A stretch of 15,904 nt of DNA. It comes from Oscillospiraceae bacterium (GTDB lineage Bacteria > Bacillota > Clostridia > Oscillospirales > Ruminococcaceae). Numbering within the stretch: position 1 is the stretch's first letter; each line of letters starts with the position of its first letter. Shown piece after piece: positions 1 through 6,863 of this stretch. Location: positions 1-15,904 of the forward strand of contig JAITFV010000200.1 of the NCBI GenBank assembly GCA_031281115.1, given 5' to 3'. Below the pieces are notes generated by a model. That model saw only the letters and a program-made list of their open reading frames with translations, made no database searches and was not told the origin of the DNA. Made by a program: the position numbers and the translations under genes.

Positions 1-118
1 CGCCGTGCCATCAGCACGGACAATCAGCTATGCAGTCAAGTCAAGCCGCCTTTGGCGGTTCGCGGCGTATACGCCGCGGGTTAAAAACGCTTTAGCGTTT
101 TTAACTTAACTGGCTATA
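1..118. repeat. Composite hairpin element E1, downstream of fucI, cut by the window edge
   Basis: A run of adjacent stem-loops: 3-19 (CCGTGC stem), 46-58 (CCGCC/GGCGG), 61-78 (perfect palindrome CGCGGCGTATACGCCGCG) and 80-105 (GTTAAAAACGCT/AGCGTTTTTAAC around TT). It ends near 118 in a GGCTATA terminus. Bases 1-111 are the reverse complement of 1961-2071 with about three mismatches, so this is an inverted copy of element E2. It starts at the window edge and probably continues to the left. The last hairpin could stop transcription entering from fucI. No coding content seen. Confidence 0.85.
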
Positions 119-156
119 TCGATTAAATGCAGAGAAATCTTTATTAGCAGAATAGC

Positions 157-1917
157 CTAATACAGCGAGCCGTAGCACTTGCATGCTTTGTAATCCGCGC
201 TTTGAGCGCAATCCGTACCGAATGCCGACCACGAGTGAGGACGGAAAATTCTGTCTTTTTCTGCAACGTTGTGCATTGAAACAGGAATGCGCAGCATTGA
301 AGCTAATGTAATCAAATCCGCGCCGATATGCCCATAAGTGAACGAGCCGTGATTTGCGCCCCAGTTCGCCATAACAGAGTAAACATCGCTGAACGCGCTG
401 TTATTTTCAAGCAAATTCGGGACGAACCATGTAGTAGGCCAAGTTTTGTCGGTTCGTACATCAAGCGGATTATGTATTTCATCAGGCAATGTCACGGTAA
501 AACCTTCGGCAATCTGCAACGCCGGACCCAAGCCGCCGACTAAATTAACTCTGATTAAAGTAACCGGCATTTCCGACTGTGTTTTGAAGTGCGAGGAGAA
601 CCCGCCGCCTCTGAAATATCCCAGGTTCGCCTGGCACCAGTCGGTTGCTTCAAGCATCGCTTTAATGTCGCTGTCCGTGACCTCCCACCAGCGTTTCATT
701 ATTCCTCCTGTACTCACGCCTGCCGCGTCAACCGCCGCCGCACCGGAATTAATCAGATGAATAAAACCGTCGGAGGCTTTACCTGTAGGTTTAATCCCCG
801 TCACGCGCTCGACAGCTTCCGGGCTCCAGTAGGTTCTCACATCGGCGAATATTGAAGCCCTGCCGGAAAGCAGGTTCCCGAAAAGCATAGCAACGCCGTT
901 CAGCGAATCATTTTCAGTTGCGAGCAGGACAGGCTGTTTTTTCCCGTTCCAGTCGAAAGTAGAACTTAAAATGCTCTCGGTGAAATCGCAGTTAGGGAGC
1001 CAGTCCGTCCACTGCCGCTGCCCTTGAAAACCGCCGAAAATCGCATTGCGTCCTTTAGCTTCCTCAAGCCAGCCGAGCTCTGCAAGCTTAGGGTTACCGA
1101 GCATTATATCACGGATAATCAGCGTCATCTTCACGCAGAACTCCCACTGCTCGTCTTTGGACATTAACCCCTTGTTACCCTCGTTTACGCCGGTATTGAA
1201 GTCGGTGCCTTCGGGGCAGTTTGCGCGTGTCCACTTATATGCCTTTTCATATTCATCTTTGTCGTAAATTTCAAGCTTAATCCGCCGCAAAACCTCGGTC
1301 ATATCCACCCACTCCGGGCGGATTCCGAGGTATTTTTGCATGAAATCTGCGTCTGTGTACGAGCCTGCAATCCCCATCGAAACCCCGCCGATTCCCACAT
1401 ACGCCTTGTTTCTCATCTGCCCCGCGGCAAGCGAACACTGTGCAAAACGCAGCAATTTTTCACGAACATCACGGGGTATGTTTGTGTCGCCTGCGTCCTG
1501 AACATCGCGCCCGTAAACTGCGAACGCGGGCAGACCTCTCTGCGCGTGTGCCGACATGACCGCCGCAAGGTAAACTGCGCCGGGGCGTTCCGTACCGTTA
1601 AAACCCCAGACGGCTTTTATATTAAGCGGGTTGAAATCCATAGTTTCCGAGCCGTAACACCAGCAGGGCGTTACCGAAAGCGTTGCACAGACATTTTTCA
1701 CGGCGAAAAACTCCTCCGCTTTTGCGGCTTCCGCACCGCCGCCGATTGTGAACGGCGTAATCACACATTGCGCGGGTGTTCCGTCGGCGTAGAAACACTC
1801 GCTTTCGATTAATGTTTTTGCGGCTTTCGCCATGTTCATCGTCTGCTCTTCAAGCGATTCACGCACACCGAACTGCCGTCCGTCTATAACGGGTCTGATT
1901 CCTATTTTTGGGTACAT
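157..1917 (-). CDS. fucI: L-fucose isomerase
   Basis: Ketol-isomerase converting L-fucose to L-fuculose, the first step of fucose breakdown in the cytoplasm. The 586 residues match the roughly 590-residue FucI family over the whole length, starting with the typical [12 protein letters not shown]. Residues likely to bind the active-site metal are Glu335 (in [11 protein letters not shown]) and Asp359 (in IFADVRTYW), spaced as the known Glu/Asp pair of the Escherichia coli enzyme. A histidine-rich segment at 520-533 (GANHGSF...GHIGAD) should supply the His ligand. The ATG is preceded by AAAGGA with a 10-base gap, a credible start. It is the last gene of the fucose set, separated from the upstream small gene by hairpin element E2 and followed by the inverted copy E1. 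The reading frame is complete with no damage seen. Confident from family similarity recalled by eye. Confidence 0.95.
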   Translation of the reverse strand: MYPKIGIRPVIDGRQFGVRESLEEQTMNMAKAAKTLIESECFYADGTPAQCVITPFTIGGGAEAAKAEEFFAVKNVCATLSVTPCWCYGSETMDFNPLNIKAVWGFNGTERPGAVYLAAVMSAHAQRGLPAFAVYGRDVQDAGDTNIPRDVREKLLRFAQCSLAAGQMRNKAYVGIGGVSMGIAGSYTDADFMQKYLGIRPEWVDMTEVLRRIKLEIYDKDEYEKAYKWTRANCPEGTDFNTGVNEGNKGLMSKDEQWEFCVKMTLIIRDIMLGNPKLAELGWLEEAKGRNAIFGGFQGQRQWTDWLPNCDFTESILSSTFDWNGKKQPVLLATENDSLNGVAMLFGNLLSGRASIFADVRTYWSPEAVERVTGIKPTGKASDGFIHLINSGAAAVDAAGVSTGGIMKRWWEVTDSDIKAMLEATDWCQANLGYFRGGGFSSHFKTQSEMPVTLIRVNLVGGLGPALQIAEGFTVTLPDEIHNPLDVRTDKTWPTTWFVPNLLENNSAFSDVYSVMANWGANHGSFTYGHIGADLITLASMLRIPVSMHNVAEKDRIFRPHSWSAFGTDCAQSADYKACKCYGSLY

Positions 1918-1953
1918 AGTTTACTGTTCCTTTCTTTTTGAATAGGGGATATT

Positions 1954-2125
1954 TATAGTTAGTTAAGTTAAAAACGCTTTAGCGTTTTTAACCCGCGGCG
2001 TATACGCCGCGAACCTCCAAAGGCGGCTTGACTTGACTGCATAGCTGATTGTCCGTGCTGATGGCACGGCGGCAAGCGCCGCTTGCCGAGAAAACACTTT
2101 AGTGTTTTCAATTTAAACGATTATA
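1954..2125. repeat. Composite hairpin element E2, between the small ASCH-like gene and fucI
   Basis: Six stem-loops in a row: 1967-1992 (AT-rich), 1994-2011 (perfect GC-rich palindrome), about 2014-2026 (stem with one mismatch), 2053-2069, 2071-2087 (GGCAAGC/GCTTGCC) and 2090-2109 (GAAAACACT/AGTGTTTTC). The left end begins TATAGTTAGTTAAGTTAAAA. The right end, read on the minus strand, begins TATAATCGTTTAAATTGAAA and matches the left end of element E3 over 22 bases. The right end supplies the stop codon of the gene at 2121-2438. Bases 1961-2071 are an inverted copy of 1-111. It may act as an attenuator or partial terminator ahead of fucI; that is inference. Confidence 0.88.
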
Positions 2126-2438
2126 ATATATTTTTAGAAAATTTAATAAATTCATACGGCAATCCCATATCTTCAGAATATTCGCGAATTTCTTCTTTCT
2201 CGCTATCCGTCATTTCATCATAGAAAGAGCGGTCAGAAACTTTCCAATATTCCATAACCTCATCTATCTTCAAAACATCTCCCCACGGTGCTTTATATAA
2301 TTCTCCGACTTTATATTTGCCGACTTCTTTATATACCCTTGTGGTATAACAATAACCAAATTCGCTTAAATGATTTTGAACACTTTCATATTCATGCTTA
2401 GGGAATGAAATTTCCATTATATTATTACTTCTGCACAT
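2121..2438 (-). CDS. Small protein of unknown function, possibly ASCH/PUA-like
   Basis: Acidic 105-residue protein between the fucose kinase and fucI. The middle part (about 35-60) reads like the beta-rich core of ASCH/PUA-like domains: a KYKVGELYKAPWGD segment followed by a hydrophobic strand LKIDEV. This is a weak, by-eye assignment. A charged helix follows (DEMTDSEKEEIREYSED). The ATG at 2438 lies 12 bases after the kinase stop and has AGGGGA eight bases upstream. A second Met at residue 8 (2417) starts the recognisable domain but has no good binding site. The last residues and TAA stop are made by the edge of hairpin element E2, so the original C-terminus may have been altered. It is probably co-transcribed with the fucose genes, but nothing shows a role in fucose metabolism. 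Confidence 0.7.
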   Translation of the reverse strand: MCRSNNIMEISFPKHEYESVQNHLSEFGYCYTTRVYKEVGKYKVGELYKAPWGDVLKIDEVMEYWKVSDRSFYDEMTDSEKEEIREYSEDMGLPYEFIKFSKNIL

Positions 2439-2450
2439 TATATAAATCCC

Positions 2451-3728
2451 CTACCCCTCCGGCAAATACGTTTTCACCTCGCACGACTTCGAGATAATTT
2501 TCCGTGCTGTTTCAAGGTCGGGAATTATCCCGCTCGTGATTAATTGTATCGCGACATTCCCGAACGCGGTCGCTTCAACAGGTCCTGCCTTAACCTTGCA
2601 GTTGCAGGCATTTGCAGTCAATTGACATAAAAGCGCGCTTTGCGAGCCGCCGCCGACAATGTGAATTGTGTTGTAATCCTTGCCGGTGCAAGCCTTGATT
2701 TCACGGAGAGCTTGCGCGTGTTCCGCGGCGAGGTTTTCGTAGATTTTACGGACTTCATCAAGTTTTTCGAGTTCTGCGTAGCTGAGGTTGTATTTCTTGC
2801 GGAGCTGCTGAACGGGGTACAAGCCTGTTATATTTTTAAGAAGCGTTGTTTTTCCGCCGAAGCCGAGTTCATTCGAGAGGCCAAACTCAATGGTTTTTTT
2901 GCTTATAATCGGCTCCGACAGCTCCGTTCCGAAAAGTGACCATGTCCCGCATGAGATATAAATGATGTCGTCTGCTGCTTCTGAAACTCGTGATTCAACA
3001 GGAATCGCAGCCTGTGATTCAACAGGAATCGCAGCAATTGCACACTGCGTATCATGTCCGCAAACAGCGATTACATCTGCGTCTGTGTTTTCAAGTTTTC
3101 CGATTACAGTGCCGCTCGGGATTATTTTTGTTAATAAATTCTTCGGTAAATCCAGTGAATTTAAAACCTCGCCGGACCATGTTCTGCGCTTTAAATCCAT
3201 CATCTGCGCCGTGCTTGCAATCGATGATTCGGTCAACATATTTCCGGTCAGCAGATAGTTGAACAAGTCAGGCATAAGCAGTAATTTTTCTGCTTTTTCA
3301 AGGGTCGCCGCACGGTGTTTTTTAAGCGCGCAGAGTTGAAAAACAGTATTGATTTCCATGAAGCCGATTCCGGTTATTTCAAAAAGACGCTCTTTGCTTA
3401 TAAGCTCAAAAACTTCTTTTGAAATGCCTTCTGTGCGCTTATCGCGGTAATGCACAGGCGGCTCAAGCAAGTTCCCGTCCTTGCCGATTAAGCCGAAATC
3501 CACGCCCCAGGTATCAATTCCGACGGAATCAAATTCACCTGCTTTTGCGATTCCTGTTTTTATTTCGTGAAGAAGATGCTCAAGATTCCATTGAAGCGTG
3601 TTTTTAATCTCTACCGGGTTATTCTCAAACCTGTGTATTTCTTCTAATCTGATAACCTCGCCGTCAAAACTTCCGAGCATTACCCGCCCGCTTGACGCGC
3701 CTAAGTCAACTGCTAACACCCTCTTCAT
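2451..3728 (-). CDS. FGGY-family sugar kinase, probable L-fuculokinase (RhaB-like)
   Basis: ATP-dependent kinase, expected here to phosphorylate L-fuculose to L-fuculose-1-phosphate. The N-terminus carries the phosphate-1 motif AVDLGASSGRVML typical of rhamnulokinase-like FGGY kinases, followed by VGIDTWGVDFGL. The second domain has YISCGTWSLFG and the adenosine-binding HIVGGGSQSALL...ATAFGN near the C-terminus. By sequence alone rhamnulokinase would be the label; its place between fuculose-phosphate aldolase and fucose isomerase argues for fuculose as substrate. The ATG at 3728 overlaps the aldolase stop by one base (TGATG) and has GGGAG six bases upstream; a GTG three bases earlier is less likely. 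An eight-residue in-frame duplication (AAIPVESQ/AAIPVESR), encoded by a 24-base tandem repeat, lies just before the second domain. At about 425 residues it is somewhat shorter than typical relatives. Confidence 0.9.
   Translation of the reverse strand: MKRVLAVDLGASSGRVMLGSFDGEVIRLEEIHRFENNPVEIKNTLQWNLEHLLHEIKTGIAKAGEFDSVGIDTWGVDFGLIGKDGNLLEPPVHYRDKRTEGISKEVFELISKERLFEITGIGFMEINTVFQLCALKKHRAATLEKAEKLLLMPDLFNYLLTGNMLTESSIASTAQMMDLKRRTWSGEVLNSLDLPKNLLTKIIPSGTVIGKLENTDADVIAVCGHDTQCAIAAIPVESQAAIPVESRVSEAADDIIYISCGTWSLFGTELSEPIISKKTIEFGLSNELGFGGKTTLLKNITGLYPVQQLRKKYNLSYAELEKLDEVRKIYENLAAEHAQALREIKACTGKDYNTIHIVGGGSQSALLCQLTANACNCKVKAGPVEATAFGNVAIQLITSGIIPDLETARKIISKSCEVKTYLPEG
2990..3034. repeat. 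24-base tandem duplication inside the kinase gene
   Basis: Bases 2990-3010 are repeated exactly at 3014-3034, a period of 24. On the coding strand this gives eight extra residues (AAIPVES repeated) between the GHDTQCA segment and the DDIIYISCGTWSL segment, where FGGY relatives usually have one short linker. The frame is kept, so the kinase is probably still functional. Confidence 0.9.
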
Positions 3729-4426
3729 CACGAACTCCCATTCGGGTATTTTTTGTAACCGGGATGCTTGCCGGTGACGCCGTACTGCGCTCTCATGCTG
3801 CAGAGCCTGTCGATATTTTCGCGCGAAATTTCAACCGCGCCGCCGAGCAGATGTGCATTTAAGCTTATTTTCGCCCACAGTTCCAGCGTTTCCATTCGGT
3901 AGAAAGCGGTAATTAAATCCGCGCCTACAGTCAGCGCGCCGTGATTCTGCAAAAGTAAAACATCATGCTCCTGCAAGTACGGCGTAATCGCGTCCGGGAC
4001 TTCATAAGTAGACGGTGTGCCGTAAGGTGTAACAGGAACAGAACCGATTGCAATCACTGCTTCAATCATTGTATAACCGTCAAGAGCTTTATTCGCGACA
4101 GCGTAGCCCGTGGTTGTCGGCGGGTGCGCATGAAGCACTGCGCCTACATCTTCGCGCTCCTCGTAACAGCGCAGGTGCATTTTAATTTCCGATGACGGCT
4201 TTAAGTTTTCCCCGCCGGGCGCACTTTCAACAACCTCGCCTTTTGCATTGATTTTCACGATTTTATCGGGGGTAATAAAACTCTTGCTGATTCCGGTCGG
4301 TGTCGCTAAAAAAAGCCCGTCCCCGAGCTTTACAGAAATATTCCCGTCGTTGGCGGCGACCCAGCCGAGCTGCCATATTTTACCGCAGATATCGCAAATT
4401 TGATTTTTGATGTCAATTTCATTCAT
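3728..4426 (-). CDS. fucA: L-fuculose-phosphate aldolase (class II aldolase/adducin family)
   Basis: Zinc-dependent aldolase that splits L-fuculose-1-phosphate into dihydroxyacetone phosphate and L-lactaldehyde. Hallmarks are NDGNISV near the N-terminus, the TPTGISK loop, the catalytic Glu in PSSEIKMH, the metal histidines of HAHPPTT and the third His of QNHGALTVG. The 232 residues fit the family (about 215-230). I chose the ATG at 4426 because the protein then begins where E. coli FucA begins. A GTG at 4456 would add ten residues without similarity. An AAAGGA lies 18 bases upstream of the ATG, too far for normal use; it is better placed for an out-of-frame ATG-GAA-ATA-TAA mini-frame, so translation initiation here is uncertain. 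The gene leads the fucose operon, directly after hairpin element E3, and overlaps the kinase start. Confidence 0.92.
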   Translation of the reverse strand: MNEIDIKNQICDICGKIWQLGWVAANDGNISVKLGDGLFLATPTGISKSFITPDKIVKINAKGEVVESAPGGENLKPSSEIKMHLRCYEEREDVGAVLHAHPPTTTGYAVANKALDGYTMIEAVIAIGSVPVTPYGTPSTYEVPDAITPYLQEHDVLLLQNHGALTVGADLITAFYRMETLELWAKISLNAHLLGGAVEISRENIDRLCSMRAQYGVTGKHPGYKKYPNGSS

Positions 4427-4472
4427 GTTTATATTTCCATTAAGTCCTTTCTTCACCGGCGAGGAATGAAAC

Positions 4473-4611
4473 TATAATCGTTTAAATTGAAAACTGTTCC
4501 ACAGTTTCAATTTAAACGGGTTTCCGCTGCGTGAGCGCAGCGGGCGCTGTCGCAACAGCGCAACCCCCTTTAACTTAAAAAGCGAAACGCTTTTTAAGTT
4601 AAAGGACTATA
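4473..4611. repeat. Composite hairpin element E3, between pssA and fucA
   Basis: Four stem-loops: 4481-4516 (AT-rich, one bulge), 4524-4543 (CCGCTGCG/CGCAGCGG), 4544-4561 (GCGCTGT/ACAGCGC) and 4568-4604 (17-base perfect stem around AAA). The left end starts TATAATCGTTTAAATTGAAA, shared with the right end of E2. The right end, read inverted, starts TATAGTCCTTTAACTTAAAA. The module at 4544-4567 reappears inverted in E4. The strong A/T-flanked stem at 4568-4604 sits downstream of pssA and could end that transcript. Both edges show an outward TATAAT or TATAGT that might serve as a -10 box, though no matching -35 is clear. Confidence 0.87.
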
Positions 4612-4660
4612 ATATTTTCCCCGCTTGTGTTGTATTTTGTTTCAAACATATTCCTTTATC

Positions 4661-5296
4661 TTAGAAAATAAAAATTGCTGCTAAAAAAATTAATCCGAAT
4701 ATTATAAGCCCTTTTTGGCAGAAGCCGTATTTCTTGAATTTCACCGACGAAATCATAAGTCCTCCGAGCGCAAAGAAAACAACCGCGGGAACCCACGCAG
4801 GAAGCGGGATTTGCTCTGCATTCAACCGCCAGTATAACCATATTGTTACAATCCCGAACAGCATAGCGCCCGGAACCGGCATTCCTGTGAAGTGCGGTTG
4901 TTTTTCCGCCGATGTCACATTGATGAAATAAGACAGCCGCCATAAGCCGCACACGGCATAAAATGAGGAAGCGGCTACGATTAAAATTGAAACTTCCACA
5001 AACGTATAAAACATTAAAACAGGGACAACGCAGCAAACGAAAAAGTCTGTGAGCAAGTCCATGTACTCTCCGAAGCGCGTCTGTTGTTTTAATTTTTTTG
5101 CCAGAAAGCCGTCAATTACGTCCATAAACGTAGCTAAAAGCAAACAAAAAATCGTACTTATCATGTTCGCCTGAAGCATGAAAAAGCAAGCGACTATACC
5201 TGAAACAAGCCCCGTAGTTGTCGCTAAATTCGGGATATTTATATATTCGAGAGGCGGGAATAACTTCTTCATATTTTCAATAAATCCTTCTTTCAC
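4661..5296 (-). CDS. pssA: CDP-diacylglycerol-serine O-phosphatidyltransferase
   Basis: Integral membrane enzyme joining serine to CDP-diacylglycerol to give phosphatidylserine. The CDP-alcohol phosphatidyltransferase signature is present at about residues 59-84: D-x2-DG-x2-AK-x8-G-x3-D-x3-D, with all four Asp kept and Lys where Arg is usual. Several hydrophobic helices follow, giving a length (211 residues) normal for Gram-positive PssA. The GTG at 5296 overlaps the psd stop as GTGA. The ATG at 5272 (MKKLFPPLEYINIPN) has AAGGA twelve bases upstream and matches the family start better, so it is a serious alternative. It is the last gene of a three-gene phospholipid operon and directly supplies the substrate of the enzyme encoded upstream. 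Confidence 0.93.
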   Translation of the reverse strand: MKEGFIENMKKLFPPLEYINIPNLATTTGLVSGIVACFFMLQANMISTIFCLLLATFMDVIDGFLAKKLKQQTRFGEYMDLLTDFFVCCVVPVLMFYTFVEVSILIVAASSFYAVCGLWRLSYFINVTSAEKQPHFTGMPVPGAMLFGIVTIWLYWRLNAEQIPLPAWVPAVVFFALGGLMISSVKFKKYGFCQKGLIIFGLIFLAAIFIF

Positions 5297-6207
5297 AAAC
5301 TCATGCCTATCGGTTCCCCCGCACTTATTTTCGATTCAAAACCTTTTGCTGTCTGCGCGAGAATTTTATTACAGGGATTAAATTTATTCTTCTTAAAAAA
5401 CATCAGTACCAATGAACCGCCCGGCAAAAAATAACTCGCCTGCTGTCCACGATTTACCGTTTCGCCCGCTTCGAAGCAATGCACGATACTGCCAACGAAA
5501 GTCGCGCCGACTTCCACTAAAATAACATCGCCGAAATTCTCTGTTGAAACCTTAAACACCGCTCGTTTATTGCGGCAGTATAACCGCGCAATACGCCCGA
5601 CAGCTAGCGGATTCACGGAATACAAATGCCCTTTTATAAACTTCGGAGCGGAAACAACGCCATCGTCAAAGAAGTGCATACGGTGATAATTTGTAGGTGT
5701 CAGTCGAAGCCGAACCATAGTCCCGCCGCCGTATTCTTCCGCTAATTTTTCATCGCCGAACAGCTCCGGCAAAGAGAACGCAGAATCCTTCGCAGCAATT
5801 AAATTTTCAGGCTCTATATCCGTATTAATTGAAACCAATCCCTCGCACGGCGAACCTAAAGTTTTCTGACAGTTCGGAAAGCGGAGATTGTTTTTTTCGC
5901 GCGCGAAAAAGTCTGCGAAATTCTTATAATTACTCTCACAGCCCGTCATATCAACCTGATATTTTTCAATGAACTTCGGAATCGCCCGCGCCGACGATTT
6001 ACTGCGGCAGTAGCGTCCGTAAAGGCGGCTCACGAGCTTTCTTTTCACTAAGAACAGCATCGGCGGGCCGCATACCGGATTCCCGTAAATTAGGCGCATA
6101 CCCTTCTCTGCAGGTATGAATTCTTTTTCATACTGCCCGTTGTTATATACTATAACGTCTTCTTTTAACTTTTTTTTCTTTTTAAATTTTATGCGTTTTA
6201 TTTCCAT
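5293..6207 (-). CDS. psd: Phosphatidylserine decarboxylase proenzyme
   Basis: Pyruvoyl-dependent enzyme turning phosphatidylserine into phosphatidylethanolamine, made as a proenzyme that cuts itself at a Gly-Ser bond. The processing site is seen as PGGSLVLMF with Ser265 as the expected pyruvoyl residue, leaving a short alpha chain of about 40 residues. The conserved His lies in NYHRMHFFDDG (His175). The 304 residues match Clostridia-type PSD along the whole length, including YGRYCRS, NFADFFAR, TENFG and VEVGATFVGSI. One oddity: the segment SPCEG has Glu122 where the family usually has Asp (SPCDG), the Asp of the self-cleavage triad. The N-terminus is very rich in lysine. The ATG uses GGGAGGTG inside the end of the upstream gene (gap 12). 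It overlaps pssA downstream. Confidence 0.93.
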   Translation of the reverse strand: MEIKRIKFKKKKKLKEDVIVYNNGQYEKEFIPAEKGMRLIYGNPVCGPPMLFLVKRKLVSRLYGRYCRSKSSARAIPKFIEKYQVDMTGCESNYKNFADFFAREKNNLRFPNCQKTLGSPCEGLVSINTDIEPENLIAAKDSAFSLPELFGDEKLAEEYGGGTMVRLRLTPTNYHRMHFFDDGVVSAPKFIKGHLYSVNPLAVGRIARLYCRNKRAVFKVSTENFGDVILVEVGATFVGSIVHCFEAGETVNRGQQASYFLPGGSLVLMFFKKNKFNPCNKILAQTAKGFESKISAGEPIGMSL

Positions 6208-6210
6208 TTC

Positions 6211-6702
6211 TCAGCTCTGCACCTCCCATTTCGGGCAATTATATAAATCAACCTGACCCTGATTGCTCGGGTACCTCCCGCAATATAAATACCCGAAATA
6301 AATTGAGCCGTAACTTAAACACCGACCCTGCTTATCTAACATCGGGCAGCTGATTTGCGCACAGCAGGAATTTTCGCACTTGTCGCAGTTGTTTTCGTCA
6401 CCCTGCCAGCTTGCCTTTATTTGCATCTTTTCGGAATTTTTTCCGTTATTTTCAAATTCCGGCGGGTCTGTAATCTTCGACGGATATAAGCTGCGGTATT
6501 TTCTGCTTGAGAGCGAACGCCACATGATTCTCCAAACGTGCCTCCAAGTGGAAAACGGCTTTAAACTTCCCCACTCGGCATTCGGCGCGAACGCGAACTT
6601 ATACAGCGGCGCAAATATAAACATGGCAAGCCCGCCTGTTATGAAAAACAAAAAAAGCAGAAAATATAAATAAAGTCTGATTATAACGTGTTTGAATGTC
6701 AT
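6211..6702 (-). CDS. Membrane-anchored cysteine-cluster protein, first gene of the psd-pssA operon
   Basis: Unrecognised 163-residue protein. A hydrophobic N-terminal region (about 7-38) should form one long or two short membrane helices. A basic, aromatic stretch follows (WRHVWRIMWRSLSSRKYRS). The C-terminal 60 residues hold eight cysteines at 106, 109, 113, 114, 119, 128, 141 and 156. The spacing C-x2-C-x3-CC-x4-CP, then GRC and YCGRYP, resembles the metal-binding YkgJ family, which suggests a zinc or iron-sulfur site on the cytoplasmic face. It ends three bases before psd, so it is probably co-transcribed with, and linked to, phosphatidylethanolamine synthesis. No good ribosome binding site precedes the ATG; the bases there belong to hairpin element E4. 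Function unknown; a metal site is inference. Confidence 0.82.
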   Translation of the reverse strand: MTFKHVIIRLYLYFLLFLFFITGGLAMFIFAPLYKFAFAPNAEWGSLKPFSTWRHVWRIMWRSLSSRKYRSLYPSKITDPPEFENNGKNSEKMQIKASWQGDENNCDKCENSCCAQISCPMLDKQGRCLSYGSIYFGYLYCGRYPSNQGQVDLYNCPKWEVQS

Positions 6703-6834
6703 ACTGTTTCAGTTTTGATACTATTTCTGAACAAACTTTGTTTGTTCAGAAACAGGGATTGCACTGTTGCGACAGCGCGCACCCCCGATTCCAATCTCTG
6801 ATTGGAATCGGTATGACATATCAAAACTGAAACA
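6697..6834. repeat. Composite hairpin element E4, between the HD-domain gene and the phospholipid operon
   Basis: An outer inverted pair TGTTTCAGTTTTGATA (6705-6720) and its complement at 6819-6834 encloses three perfect or near-perfect stems: 6724-6752 (13-base stem around TTT), 6761-6778 (one mismatch) and 6786-6810 (CGATTCCAAT stem). A second short pair, TGTCATAC at 6697-6704 and GTATGACA at 6811-6818, is arranged in swapped order. The middle stem with its flank matches the inverted module at 4544-4567 of E3 almost exactly. The outer sequence differs from the TATA-TTAA termini of the other elements. Its left edge forms the start codon context of the gene at 6211-6702. It could fold as a four-way junction in DNA or RNA. 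Confidence 0.85.
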
Positions 6835-6863
6835 GGGACGGCTCTGCCCGGTATCAAGTTCCG

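Noticed and set aside
1336..1812. A 158-codon plus-strand frame inside fucI, and similar frames at 328-543, 446-760 and 589-855.
   Set aside because: They lie antisense to a full, conserved fucI and have no recognisable protein features.
1..2071. The fucI inverted repeats as ends of a transposon or IS element.
   Set aside because: No transposase lies between them, the repeats are chains of palindromes rather than simple terminal repeats, and no target duplication is visible because one end is at the window edge.
4656..5036. A 126-codon minus-strand frame overlapping pssA.
   Set aside because: Alternative frame of a conserved membrane enzyme; no start signal and low-quality composition.
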